Assembly (NCBI GenBank): GCA_024233865.1
Contig: JACKPA010000001.1
Location: 558,001-622,000 of the forward strand
Origin: Leptospiraceae bacterium
GTDB lineage: Bacteria; Spirochaetota; Leptospiria; Leptospirales; Leptospiraceae
Length of the DNA: 64,000 nucleotides
Direction: 5' to 3'
The notes beneath the pieces are model-generated. The model had not been told where the DNA came from. It did no database searches and saw only the letters and a program-made list of their open reading frames with translations. This document shows positions 44,270 to 53,203 of this stretch, piece after piece (position 1 is the first letter of the stretch; every line of letters begins with the position of its first letter). Made by a program: the position numbers and the translations under genes.

Positions 44270-46029
44270 CTTGTCCGCCTATCTGCTTCTTCTTCTTCAA
44301 TCATTTGTTCATTTCGTTTTTCGATGGTCATTTTATCAGCTTTACCTCTATCTTCTAAAATATGAGGAGTCAAGAATACCATCATATTTGTTTTTACTAA
44401 CTTATGATTTGTTGTCCTGAACAAACTTCCCAAAAGAGGAATATCACCCAAAAGAGGAATTTTGGAAATCGTTTTTTGTTTATCCGTATTGATGAGTCCA
44501 CCAATCACTACCGTTTGGTTGTCTTCTACGGTAATCCAAGTTTTAATGTTTCTTTTGTTAAACGTAGGGTTTTGTCCCGGGCTATTTCCACTTAAGCCCG
44601 CAATATTCTTCACCTCTTGGTCTAGTTCTAAAGTTATTTTATTGTTTTTATTGATATGAGGGGTGAATTTGAGCTTGATTCCTGTAGGTCTATAGTCATA
44701 GCTGTTTACCGTTACAGAGTTATTACCACCTAGTCCTGCGTTCCTCGCTTGGGTAGAAACCGGTACATCCTGACCTACGTTAATTTCTGCTTCTTGGTTA
44801 TCCAAAGTTAAGACTTGAGGAGCTGATAAAACGTTAAAATTATCATTGGACGCATTTGCGTTTAAAATACCCAAAATCTGCTCACTACCGTTTTTTAGGA
44901 AGCCAAGCGAAAATCCGGAAAGTGTATTCACCTGTGTGATTCTACCTTTGTCATCAATAATTCCCCCTTGTGCCGCCAAGCCCGTGTTATTCTGAAAATA
45001 GCCTTTTGTATTGCTTTTGTATCTCCAATCAATACCAAAGCTATTAGAATTTGTAGATGATAGTTCCACAATTAAAACTTCCAGTAGAATTTGCTTTCTT
45101 GGCATATCAAGGATTTTGATAATTCTGCTGATTTCCGCCCATTCTTCATTGGTAGCGTTAATAATAATGGAGTTTGAATTTTTGTGAGCAACTGCTTTTA
45201 TTTTTTCATTTTTGGGAGTTGGCTTTTTATCCTTATCGGTCTGGAATTCTTCCGTAGTTGGAACATCTAATTTAATTAATACCTTAGCCATCTCTTCAGC
45301 TTCATTGTACTCCAAAGTATAGATATGAGTATCACCTGCGGATACGGTTGCTCCGGGACCTTCGACTCCTTTGTCTAACTTTTCAATCATAAGAAGCAAT
45401 TTATTTATGTCATAAGAAGTTCCGGATAGAACAAGATAGTTTGATTTTTTATAAACCATAATATTGGTGTCGGAAGAAGTGATCTTTTTTAACAAAGCAT
45501 CTAATTCATTTAGATCACTTTTGTAAATAGGAACGATTTGGGTGATTACGTTATTTTTATTCAATTCATCATCCGGAATCGGTTCTCGACCAATCCGAAC
45601 AATAGGGGATTTAGCCAAAGCGTCTTTTAACTTGACAACTTTAATTAAATTTCCTTCTTCGATAACTCCAAAACCCTTTGTTTCTAGAATAGATGTCATA
45701 AAAGGGTAAGCATCTTTTACAGGTACCGTTTTTTGAGATATGATTGTTATTTTTTGGCCTTTTAAAGATTCGTCTATGAGTATATTTTTCTTTATAATGG
45801 CACTCATTCCCTTTAAGAAATCATTTAGCTCGGTGTTTCTCCAATCGGCAGTAAATTCTTTACCCCTTTTGGTTTTAATGATTTTCCCGCCTTTGTGGAC
45901 GGATTCTTCTTCTTTTTTAGAACTTTCCTTTTCCTTCTTATCTTCAGCCGTTAAAGTTTTGAAAACTCCATCCCCACTAAACAAAATAAGGATACCAGAA
46001 ATAAATATCAATTGCCTAATTTTTTTCAT
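44266..46029 (-). CDS. gspD: Type II secretion system secretin
   Basis: This 587-residue outer-membrane secretin has a signal peptide (RQLIFISGILILFSGDGVF), then N0-N2 domains (ELNDFLKGMSAIIKKNILID, IVPIYKSDLNELDALLKKI, HIYTLEYNEAEEMAKVLIKL). The secretin barrel from about 330 includes VLSAPQVLTLDNQEAEINVG and VVIGGLINTDKQKTISKIPL with LLGDIPLLGSLFR. It forms the exit channel for folded exoproteins. It is 11 bp downstream of gspC. Confidence 0.93.
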   Translation of the reverse strand: MKKIRQLIFISGILILFSGDGVFKTLTAEDKKEKESSKKEEESVHKGGKIIKTKRGKEFTADWRNTELNDFLKGMSAIIKKNILIDESLKGQKITIISQKTVPVKDAYPFMTSILETKGFGVIEEGNLIKVVKLKDALAKSPIVRIGREPIPDDELNKNNVITQIVPIYKSDLNELDALLKKITSSDTNIMVYKKSNYLVLSGTSYDINKLLLMIEKLDKGVEGPGATVSAGDTHIYTLEYNEAEEMAKVLIKLDVPTTEEFQTDKDKKPTPKNEKIKAVAHKNSNSIIINATNEEWAEISRIIKILDMPRKQILLEVLIVELSSTNSNSFGIDWRYKSNTKGYFQNNTGLAAQGGIIDDKGRITQVNTLSGFSLGFLKNGSEQILGILNANASNDNFNVLSAPQVLTLDNQEAEINVGQDVPVSTQARNAGLGGNNSVTVNSYDYRPTGIKLKFTPHINKNNKITLELDQEVKNIAGLSGNSPGQNPTFNKRNIKTWITVEDNQTVVIGGLINTDKQKTISKIPLLGDIPLLGSLFRTTNHKLVKTNMMVFLTPHILEDRGKADKMTIEKRNEQMIEEEEADRRTR

Positions 46030-46040
46030 ATTTTACTTTA

Positions 46041-46970
46041 TCAGTTCCGTATAGTAAATTCATAAGTTATAATCTTTCCGGCTCTATCAATATCTATCGT
46101 TATTTTAGGTGCCGTTTTGACAGATGTCCATATTTCCATGCCCTTTTCCATGCTGTCGATAGGTGTACCATTCACTCTTTTAACTATGTCATTGCTTCTT
46201 GCTCCTAGCTGATAAAAAATGTGACCAGGACCTACTGCATGAATTTTATATCCATCCATTTTTCCATTTACAAAATTAGGAGCATATCTTGCGTTTTTAA
46301 TCAAATCTTCCGGTTTTCGTAGTTTTTCTTCTACATCAACTCTTGATAAAACCTTTTTTATGGTAGAGGATGATTCCAAATTTTCCGGCTCATTTTCTTC
46401 TTGCTGCTTAGCAAGTTGTTCTGCTACCTTTTTGCGTGCTTCTCCAAACGTTTCTTCAATTTCAACAGGAAATTTTACTTTTCCTCTGCTTACAAGAATT
46501 GAATGTTGCCGAATGGCAACAATTTTATAGCCACCAACTTTTTCTCCTGCCTCATATTCCTCTGCTTCGGGGTCTTTTTTTGCTCTAATTGTTACACGAG
46601 CAAAAGAAGGATGACCACTGAGAGTTCCTGTCACTAACATCTCATCTGCTTCAGGGTCAACTTCCCCTAACGCGGCAGCTTCCGCACTTCTTTCGCTATT
46701 GGCTGCGTCTTTTTTTTCATCTTCTTGTATCTTTTTGCTTCGTATAAAGTTTCCTTCTACCATATTTTCATACATCTCCACGGGTTTGGGCGGAGAGTTT
46801 GGCTTGGTAGAATCATAGGATTCTACCTTAGTCATCTGTTTTGGCGGTGGACGAAACATTACCATCAAAACCGTTCTTAAAATAAAGGCCAAGGAATAAG
46901 AAAACAAAATAACAATAGGTATTAAAATGTAATAATTATATTTCTGTAATCTTACTAAAAATGAATCCAT
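46041..46970 (-). CDS. gspC: Type II secretion system inner-membrane protein, GspC-like
   Basis: This 309-residue protein has a single membrane anchor (about 14-37, YYILIPIVILFSYSLAFILR), an HR-like region (about 105-165, VTGTLSGHPSFARVTI) and a C-terminal PDZ domain (GPGHIFYQLGARSNDIVKRV). GspC links the inner-membrane platform to the secretin. A Glu/Lys-rich linker at about 170-200 lengthens it. It starts the gspC-D-E run and follows gpmI by 17 bp. Confidence 0.82.
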   Translation of the reverse strand: MDSFLVRLQKYNYYILIPIVILFSYSLAFILRTVLMVMFRPPPKQMTKVESYDSTKPNSPPKPVEMYENMVEGNFIRSKKIQEDEKKDAANSERSAEAAALGEVDPEADEMLVTGTLSGHPSFARVTIRAKKDPEAEEYEAGEKVGGYKIVAIRQHSILVSRGKVKFPVEIEETFGEARKKVAEQLAKQQEENEPENLESSSTIKKVLSRVDVEEKLRKPEDLIKNARYAPNFVNGKMDGYKIHAVGPGHIFYQLGARSNDIVKRVNGTPIDSMEKGMEIWTSVKTAPKITIDIDRAGKIITYEFTIRN

Positions 46971-46987
46971 TACGATATAGCTTTTGT

Positions 46988-48634
46988 TTATTTGCTTTTT
47001 AGTAAACTAGGATAGTATCCTTCCGGTGCCTCATAACCCATAATGTCCAAGACGGTAGCCGCAATATTTGCCAAACCCGCCGTTCCTTTCAAATCAGACA
47101 ATTCCCATCTTGATTTAGGGTCAAAAAGAACTAAATTTACTTTATTAAGGGTATGACTGGTTTTAGCAACAGGTTTTCCATTTTCAACTTTGACATTTTT
47201 CTTTTTATCCAATTGGTACATTTCGTCAGCATTACCATGGTCAGCTGTCACCAATAAGACCGTGTCTGTTTGAATGGCGGCTTCTTTTAATTTTCCCACA
47301 CATTCATCCACACATTCCAAACCCATTACGGTTGCGTTGAAATCTCCGGTATGGCCTACCATATCACCGTTAGCATAGTTTGCTCTCAGGAATTGGTATT
47401 TTTGGCTCTCCATTGCTTTTAGCAGGGCATCCGTAATTTCGACTGCTTTCATTTTGGGAAGCTGATCAAATGGAATAACGTCAGAAGGAATTTCTTGGTA
47501 TGTTTCAAAATTTTTATCAAAATAGCCACTTCTATTTCCGTTCCAAAAATAAGTCACATGCCCATATTTTTGAGTTTCGGAAATTGCATATTGCGTAATT
47601 TCAGATTTAGCCATATACTCGCCCAGGGTTTTTTCAATCGAAGGAGGAGTTACTAAGAATTTCTCTGGAAGCTTTAAATCACCATCATACTGCATCATAC
47701 CGGCATAAAATACATTGGGTCTTTTCCCGACATCAAATTTATTAAAGCCTTTTTCCGTAAAAGCACGTGAGATTTCAATTGCCCTATCTCCACGAAAATT
47801 ATAAAAAACAACCGAGTCTCCATCCAAAATTTTCCCAACCGGTCCGTTTTCATTGGCAATCACAAAACCAGGTAAATATTGATCAATAGCTTTTGCGTCT
47901 TCTTTTCTATAGGTTTCAATTGCTTCCCTTGCACTTTTGAAACTTCGACCTTCACCTTTTACGTGAATATTCCAGCCTCTTTCCACCATTCCCCAATCTG
48001 CTTCGTATCTGTCCATTGTGACAGTCATCCTACCACCACCGGAAGCTATACAAATATCAAAATTATCGGATTGTAAGCTCTTCATATAATCTTCAAAAGG
48101 GTTTACGTATTCCAAGGCGGATGTTTCGGGAACGTCTCGTCCGTCCAAAAGGATGTGAATTCTAACTTTTTGCACTCCTTCTTTCTTTGCTTGCTCTATC
48201 ATTGCTTTGAGGTGATCTATATGGCTATGCACATTTCCATCGGAAAACAAACCCAAAAAGTGTAAAGTAGACCTATTTGATTTACAGTTTGCAATGGCTT
48301 CTTTCCAAACTTCCCCTTTGTACATGTCCCCTGTTTCGATAGATTTGGAAACTAACTTCGCTCCCTGGTCATAAACCCTGCCACAGCCTAATGCGTTATG
48401 ACCAACTTCCGAATTCCCCATGTCATCGTCAGATGGCATACCAACTGCTTTTCCATGAGCCTGGATTTGAATTGTTGGATGGTTATTCCATAAGTCGTTT
48501 AAAACCGGTAAATTTGCGCCTTTTACTGCATTTCCATGTTTAGAATCATTTTCGCTATATCCCACACCATCGAGTATCACTAGCAATACTCTTTCTGAGG
48601 TTTCATAAGTAGTTTCTTTTTTAATAAGTTTCAT
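46988..48634 (-). CDS. gpmI: 2,3-bisphosphoglycerate-independent phosphoglycerate mutase
   Basis: This 548-residue glycolytic enzyme of the alkaline phosphatase fold interconverts 3- and 2-phosphoglycerate using two Mn(II). Metal and phospho-Ser blocks are seen: LLVILDGVGYSEND, DDDMGNSEVGHNALGCGR (catalytic Ser), HILLDGRDVPETSALEY, FYNFRGDRAIEISRAF and LLVTADHGNADEMYQ. Length is slightly above normal (about 510-530). It is 17 bp ahead of gspC, so a shared promoter is likely. Confidence 0.95.
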   Translation of the reverse strand: MKLIKKETTYETSERVLLVILDGVGYSENDSKHGNAVKGANLPVLNDLWNNHPTIQIQAHGKAVGMPSDDDMGNSEVGHNALGCGRVYDQGAKLVSKSIETGDMYKGEVWKEAIANCKSNRSTLHFLGLFSDGNVHSHIDHLKAMIEQAKKEGVQKVRIHILLDGRDVPETSALEYVNPFEDYMKSLQSDNFDICIASGGGRMTVTMDRYEADWGMVERGWNIHVKGEGRSFKSAREAIETYRKEDAKAIDQYLPGFVIANENGPVGKILDGDSVVFYNFRGDRAIEISRAFTEKGFNKFDVGKRPNVFYAGMMQYDGDLKLPEKFLVTPPSIEKTLGEYMAKSEITQYAISETQKYGHVTYFWNGNRSGYFDKNFETYQEIPSDVIPFDQLPKMKAVEITDALLKAMESQKYQFLRANYANGDMVGHTGDFNATVMGLECVDECVGKLKEAAIQTDTVLLVTADHGNADEMYQLDKKKNVKVENGKPVAKTSHTLNKVNLVLFDPKSRWELSDLKGTAGLANIAATVLDIMGYEAPEGYYPSLLKSK

Positions 48635-48780
48635 ACAACCTTCCCTTTAAATATCTTCTCTATCATTGCTTAAATACCCATTATGTCAATTTATTAGTAA
48701 GTTTAATAAAATTAAAATTTTAATAAAATCCTTGATTCATTTTTATATAATTAGAATTATCCTGTAAAGTGTATTCTGAT

Positions 48781-50340
48781 ATGTTTTCCAAACTTTTGCA
48801 TACATTTGAAAATTTCATTTTAAAATTTCTACCATTTTATTTTTATCCCAAAAAATCTAAGGTTTTCACCTTATCCAAGTTTCGAGCCGGGCTAAAATGT
48901 GATTCTTTGTTGTGGTACTACTACAACCATAATAAAATATACAAGACAAAAGAATATAAACAAAATCCTTATCGAAACCCTCAATTTGATCAATTAATTT
49001 TTTATGCCCAAAGTCTTTTTAAAGATGCTATTTCTATTCAAACAACATATCCTGAAAAGTCGGCAAAAATTACAAGCGACATGCTTACTCATAAAAAACC
49101 TATTTTTAACGCCGGTGTTTTGTACAATGATTTATTTTCCAAAAATGGTATTCTTGTTCCGTCCGCAAACAAAGATAAATGGGACATAATTGAAATAAAG
49201 CATACAAATACCGTTAAAAAAGATTCTTTTATGGAACTAGCCTACCAAGTTTATGTAGCTGAATTATGCGGATTGAAAATTCAGAAATGTTATGTTTTGC
49301 TTATTAATTCGGATTATTATTGTAATAATAGTATGGATATAGAACCATCCAAATTTTTTATAAAACAAGACATAACAGAGAGCGTAAGAACGAGTATTCC
49401 CTTTATGAAAACCAAATTGGAGCATTTTAAGAAGGTAATTCATGCTCAAAATCCACTCAAAAAAAGCTTAAACCATTCTTGCAAAACTCCTAAAAGTTGC
49501 ACTATAAACTCTTTTTGTTGGGGTGAATTGCAAGAAGGAAACATATTTGAGCTTAGAGAGAGCAACTATTTACCCCAGGTTTTGCTACAATCGGATATAA
49601 AATATATTACAGATATTCCGGATAATGTAGAACTTTCTCCCAAGCAAAAAATTCAAATTTCATGCTCTAAAACCCAAAAACCGTATTTCCATATCCAAAA
49701 CTTAAAAAAGACTTTCTCTCGTCTGAAATATCCCTATTATTTTTTAGATTTTGAAACAATAAACCCTCCTATTCCGGTTTTTAACCATAGCAAACCGTTT
49801 CAACATATTCCATTTTTATTTTCTCTTCACATCGAAAGAGAGATAAATGGGAATATTGAGCACTATGAGTATATAAATGACGGTGAAACGGAGCCGAGAG
49901 AAAAAATATTGCTTCTTTTAAAAGAACTGATTCAAGCAAATGGGAGCATAATTTGTTACAATGACGTATTTGAAAAAAAGTGCATTCGGGAAGCCACTCA
50001 ACTATTTCCGGAGTATCAAGATTGGTTTAATTCTATCGTAAATAATTTTTTTGATTTATCTATCCCTTTCAGAAATTTTGATTATTACCATCCTGGCCAA
50101 CGTGGAAGTGCTTCTTTGAAATCCGTATTTCCTGTATTAACCGAACTAAATTACAATCATTTAAATATCAACAATGGATTGGCAGCAAACCAAGAGTTTT
50201 TAAAAATGAAGTTATCGAAACTTTCCAAACAGGAAAAAGAAAAAATCAAAACGAATCTTTTGGAATATTGCAAACTCGATACCTATGCGATGGTGATGAT
50301 TGTGCAAAAATTAAAAGATTTGGTAGATTTACACAAATAG
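48781..50340 (+). CDS. DUF2779 protein: Cas4-like nuclease fused to DEDD-type exonuclease
   Basis: The ORF could begin at a GTG (48769) or the ATG at 48781; neither has a clear ribosome site. The N-terminal half has a PD-(D/E)XK-like core (WDIIEIKHT, then MELAYQVYVAELCG) plus a lone early Cys (AGLKCDSLLW) and a three-Cys cluster SCKTPKSCTINSFCW, the pattern of Cas4/AddB iron-sulfur nucleases. The C-terminal half matches DUF2779 and looks like an RNase H-fold 3'-5' exonuclease: FLDFETI, ICYNDVFEKKCI, HPGQRGSASLKSVFP and YCKLDTYAMV. It has no CRISPR neighbour. A DNA-processing or defence role is possible. Confidence 0.75.
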   Translation: MFSKLLHTFENFILKFLPFYFYPKKSKVFTLSKFRAGLKCDSLLWYYYNHNKIYKTKEYKQNPYRNPQFDQLIFYAQSLFKDAISIQTTYPEKSAKITSDMLTHKKPIFNAGVLYNDLFSKNGILVPSANKDKWDIIEIKHTNTVKKDSFMELAYQVYVAELCGLKIQKCYVLLINSDYYCNNSMDIEPSKFFIKQDITESVRTSIPFMKTKLEHFKKVIHAQNPLKKSLNHSCKTPKSCTINSFCWGELQEGNIFELRESNYLPQVLLQSDIKYITDIPDNVELSPKQKIQISCSKTQKPYFHIQNLKKTFSRLKYPYYFLDFETINPPIPVFNHSKPFQHIPFLFSLHIEREINGNIEHYEYINDGETEPREKILLLLKELIQANGSIICYNDVFEKKCIREATQLFPEYQDWFNSIVNNFFDLSIPFRNFDYYHPGQRGSASLKSVFPVLTELNYNHLNINNGLAANQEFLKMKLSKLSKQEKEKIKTNLLEYCKLDTYAMVMIVQKLKDLVDLHK

Positions 50341-50350
50341 TGGTAATGCT

Positions 50351-50456
50351 TTTTTTACCCAAGAAAAATCTTGGAGACAGGAAATTTTGTCTTAGTTGGA
50401 ATTTTCCCAGAAAATTTCGGCAAATTTAAGCCGGTTCTATAAATTGACCAGGGTTA
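50351..50456. repeat. Dispersed repeat family B copy
   Basis: The palindrome CCAAGAAAAATCTTGG is followed by GAAAATTTCGGC and AAATTTAAGCC, matching the full-length copy at 57673-57794. Confidence 0.6.
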
Positions 50457-50523
50457 TAGCGATATAAGACATACTATGGCAAGGCTTTTGTATCCATGGT
50501 AAGAATTTTGAGGGAGTGAATTA

Positions 50524-51321
50524 ATGCTAAAGACAATTTACTATATTCCAAAAATGGATTGTCCATCTGAAGAAAACATAATTCGGATGAAATTAAGTGG
50601 TATACCAAAAATTGAGAGACTCAAGTTTGATATTAGAAATAGAAGTTTAGTTATTTTCCATTTTACGGAGGATACAAAAATAACATCTTGTCTTGAAGAA
50701 CTTAATTTAGGTGCCAAATTAACAACAACTGAAAATGTTGTTGATTTGAACATTGAAGAAGAAAGCATAAAAATTCAATCTAAAATTCTTTGGATAGTAA
50801 TCTTCATTAATTTCAGTTTTTTTGTAATTGAAATTACAACAGGAATTTTTTCAAAATCTATGGGCTTGGTTGCAGATTCTTTGGATATGCTCGCTGATGC
50901 TTTTGTATATAGTTTAAGTTTATGGGCAGTTGGTTCGACTGATAAAAGGAAAAAACACGTAACTCGTTTAAGTGGATTCTTCCAATTGTCTTTAGCATTA
51001 ATTGGGATTATTGAAGTTATGAGAAGATTTATTGGTTTAGAAGTCATGCCAAATTATAGAATTATGATTATAATTTCGATCTTTGCTCTTATTGCCAATG
51101 CCTTTTGCTTGTATTTACTCCAAAGCTTAAAAAATGAAGAAATCCATATGAAAGCAAGTCTGATTTTTACATCAAATGATATTATTATCAATATTGGCGT
51201 TATCTTTGCAGGTGTGTTAGTATTACTTACCCAATCAAAATATCCAGATTTAATAGTTGGTTCAGTAGTATTCTTAATTGTAGTAAAAGGTGCATTTCGA
51301 ATATTAAAATTGACGTGGTAG
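50524..51321 (+). CDS. CDF-type cation transporter with N-terminal HMA-like domain
   Basis: This 265-residue protein has a strong ribosome site (GAGGGAG). Residues 1-70 resemble a heavy-metal-associated domain, but the metal loop reads MDCPSEE, with only one cysteine. Residues about 88-265 are a cation diffusion facilitator with five to six helices and the Asp-rich GLVADSLDMLADAFVYSLSL motif. Such proteins export Zn, Co, Ni or Cd by proton exchange. It lacks the usual C-terminal cytoplasmic domain. It stands alone. Confidence 0.78.
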   Translation: MLKTIYYIPKMDCPSEENIIRMKLSGIPKIERLKFDIRNRSLVIFHFTEDTKITSCLEELNLGAKLTTTENVVDLNIEEESIKIQSKILWIVIFINFSFFVIEITTGIFSKSMGLVADSLDMLADAFVYSLSLWAVGSTDKRKKHVTRLSGFFQLSLALIGIIEVMRRFIGLEVMPNYRIMIIISIFALIANAFCLYLLQSLKNEEIHMKASLIFTSNDIIINIGVIFAGVLVLLTQSKYPDLIVGSVVFLIVVKGAFRILKLTW

Positions 51322-51544
51322 TTATTAATGGACTATATGTTCAAAAATCAATTAGAATTGCAACCATTGCTTCGTTGATTTGACGGGTATGACTTACTTA
51401 TCCTCTTTAACAGATACTTTTATGGATTCTAAAAAAATAAAATTAAAATTTCACTGTGAAATTTTTAACAAACTCTACTTGACTATAGTTTTAGATGTTT
51501 TACGACATGACAAAAACATAAAAAAAGGTTTTTAAGAAAATTAA
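51322..51544. other. Intergenic region
   Basis: No gene or clear signal; AT-rich DNA upstream of a small lipoprotein gene. Confidence 0.35.
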
Positions 51545-51787
51545 ATGAAAAAATTACTTTTGATATTAATTCTTATAAGTTTTACAATTTTTCAATGTTC
51601 TGCACCATCAAGAAATAGTTCCAAAACATCACCTTCCAATAGTACTATTTCCGGTTTGAAAAGTAGTTGCGAAAAATGTCAGAGTTCATCTGAGTGTGGG
51701 CTTTCTGAAAATAATAATCAGATGTTTTGCTGCCCTTATATGAAGAAATGCGTCGAAAGTTCTGATTATGCTTGTCCGGTAGATTAA
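51545..51787 (+). CDS. Small Cys-rich lipoprotein
   Basis: This 80-residue protein has a signal peptide ending in a lipobox cysteine (LILISFTIFQCSAPSRN, Cys18). The mature part has a Ser-rich linker and eight cysteines in the tail (CEKCQSSSECG, CCPYMKKCVE, YACPVD), a small disulfide-bonded surface domain. Function is unknown. It is one of several short lipoproteins in this accessory region. Confidence 0.65.
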   Translation: MKKLLLILILISFTIFQCSAPSRNSSKTSPSNSTISGLKSSCEKCQSSSECGLSENNNQMFCCPYMKKCVESSDYACPVD

Positions 51788-51875
51788 GAGTAGAATCATT
51801 TATTTTTTGTAAACAATTAATAATAAAACCATGGTGATATTCGGATTCTCTCTGTTTTCTAGCAGATTCCGGAAT

Positions 51876-52046
51876 TTATTCCTCTTCCTCCAGCAAATAA
51901 TCGTCCGATTCAAACTCAAAATCCAACAAAAAATTTATTATTAAATAATTGACTCTTTTTTTCCAAGAAGGTTTTTGAGGATTGACTTTTGGAATTTTAT
52001 AAAACACCTTTTCCCTATACAAGTTAGCGTAATTCCTATCAATCAT
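51876..52046 (-). CDS. Short ORF overlapping the end of Uma2 copy 1
   Basis: The ATG at 52046 overlaps the Uma2 stop (ATGATTGA) and gives 56 residues. It begins MIDRNYANLYREKV, shared with the ORF after Uma2 copy 2, then diverges to a Trp/Lys/Arg-rich piece (SWKKRVNYLIINFLLDFEFE) and an acidic tail. It looks like a chimera of two gene fragments at a duplication breakpoint. Whether it is expressed is unclear. Confidence 0.35.
   Translation of the reverse strand: MIDRNYANLYREKVFYKIPKVNPQKPSWKKRVNYLIINFLLDFEFESDDYLLEEEE
51941..51980. repeat. Dispersed repeat family B partial copy
   Basis: TTGACTCTTTTTTTCCAAGA matches the left ends of the copies at 57673 and 60509. Here it falls inside the short ORF at 51876-52046. 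Confidence 0.5.
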
Positions 52047-52752
52047 TCTTCCCCAATTTAGCTTGAAGTTCCGCAATCAATTTGTCCTTCTCTTGTAGCT
52101 CACCCAAGGCTTTTTCCTTTTCTAATCGCTCTTGTTCTGATTCCAAAAGGATTAGATTTTTGTCCTTGTCATACAGCCTCAAATACGTCCTATACTTCCC
52201 ATTAAACCTGCCACTCCATATTCCTAAGTAGCAGTTTAATTCTTTTGACCACAACCAACCGTTTTTATTCTTTACCAACTCTACATAAAATCCGTATCGG
52301 TTCAATCGCCAACCGCAGAGATAACTCGGATTCTTTGGATCATAGACAAAATATTCCGGTGTATGGAATGTTTGCTCATACAAAATGAACTTGTCTTCCA
52401 AATCAATTTTATAAGTGCTTTCCGATAGCAATTCTACTATGATGTTCGGAAATTTCCAATTCTCTTCCCACAATATCCAACTATCTCGCTCCTTTGTTCC
52501 ATCCACACTTTTCACAAGAAAAAAGTCTGGTCCTCGGAATGCCTCGTTCTTTACTTCTTTAACACTGTAATACATAAACATGTTTCCACCGGCAAAAAAG
52601 TCAGTCTTATCACCCATTGCGACAACTGAGGAGTCGATAAGAATATTCATGTTTTCTCTGTGGATTGGAGTTTCCAAGGGAATACCGTCATCGCAAGGTA
52701 GGTTTGTAGGATAAGAATCGTTTTGTTTTGGAATTGTGATGCTTTGGGACAT
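52039..52752 (-). CDS. Uma2-family (DUF820) putative restriction endonuclease, copy 1
   Basis: This 237-residue protein has the Uma2/DUF820 fold, a PD-(D/E)XK nuclease-like domain: AFRGPDFFLVKSVDG, PNIIVELLSEST and YEQTFHTPEYFVYDP, with the Asp..Glu-x-Leu pattern of the family. A C-terminal coiled coil (QERLEKEKALGELQEKDKLI) follows. The role of these proteins is uncertain; they are common in multicopy in cyanobacteria and other bacteria. It is almost identical to the copy at 56473, which carries 28 extra coiled-coil residues. Confidence 0.85.
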   Translation of the reverse strand: MSQSITIPKQNDSYPTNLPCDDGIPLETPIHRENMNILIDSSVVAMGDKTDFFAGGNMFMYYSVKEVKNEAFRGPDFFLVKSVDGTKERDSWILWEENWKFPNIIVELLSESTYKIDLEDKFILYEQTFHTPEYFVYDPKNPSYLCGWRLNRYGFYVELVKNKNGWLWSKELNCYLGIWSGRFNGKYRTYLRLYDKDKNLILLESEQERLEKEKALGELQEKDKLIAELQAKLGKND

Positions 52753-52820
52753 TGTTTCTCTCCATGGTGGATATAAGCTTTGGTTAATTCTTTAGAATTG
52801 TCAAGGAAAAATTTATAGGT

Positions 52821-52860
52821 GTTTGGCTTTAATGCCGGAGAAACGGACTTTTCTATATAA
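52821..52860. repeat. Dispersed repeat family C, copy 1
   Basis: TTTGGCTTTAATGCCGGAGA followed by AACGGACTTTTCTAT. Similar sequences occur at 55951-55988, 57339-57378 and 63293-63330. Confidence 0.55.
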
Positions 52861-52998
52861 ATAAATAAAATTCTCCATCCCTTTTTAAAATCAATAATCC
52901 TCTTTGAGCACCTGTATATTCAAGAACAAGTTGTAAAATTTTCTGTTTTACATTTTCCTGAACTATTTCACAAGTTAAGTAATCAAGCAAAAGTTTTA
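52858..52998 (-). pseudogene. Fragment of a GAF-domain signalling protein
   Basis: On the minus strand one frame reads LLLDYLTCEIVQENVKQKIL then QLVLEYTGAQRGLLILKRDG, ending at a TAG formed by the edge of the Uma2 block. TGAQRGLLIL with a following charged turn is typical of the GAF domain start in large bacterial serine/threonine or histidine kinases. Both flanks of the gene are missing. The duplicated block appears to have cut it. Confidence 0.5.
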
Positions 52999-53010
52999 GT
53001 AAAAAATTGG

Positions 53011-53075
53011 GACAGGATTAACAAGATTTACAGGATTGAATATTGAAAAATCATGTTAATCCTGAAATCCTGTAT
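53011..53075. repeat. Interspersed inverted repeat of the ACAGGATTAACA type
   Basis: The arm ACAGGATTAACAAGATTTAC is faced by the complement of ACAGGATTTCAGGATTAACA. Sequences of this kind are scattered in intergenic DNA of many bacteria. Confidence 0.55.
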
Positions 53076-53095
53076 AAATTCATTTTCACAATTAT

Positions 53096-53203
53096 TTATG
53101 CTTTACTACTTAATACCTCAGAAGCTTTCACCATAGCCTTCCAATCAAGGATTTTTTGAGTTATTGAATTACTATTGGTTTTAGCATCTTTATTAATTTC
53201 CAT
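53096..53203 (-). CDS. Possible small protein or gene remnant
   Basis: The 35-codon ORF reads MEINKDAKTN and ends DWKAMVKASEVLSSKA. The same frame stays open upstream for about 30 codons (HKKIIAILNKCLQICFN), so it may be the end of a longer decayed gene. There is no ribosome site and no family was recognised. Confidence 0.25.
   Translation of the reverse strand: MEINKDAKTNSNSITQKILDWKAMVKASEVLSSKA

Larger units (their letters stand above)
52005..52864. repeat. Duplicated block containing Uma2 gene, copy 1
   Basis: This 860-bp block is nearly identical to 56439-57382 apart from an 84-bp difference in the coiled-coil part of the gene. Both begin with caccttttccctatacaagt and end with ctatataaataa, beyond which the flanks differ. 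Confidence 0.85.
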
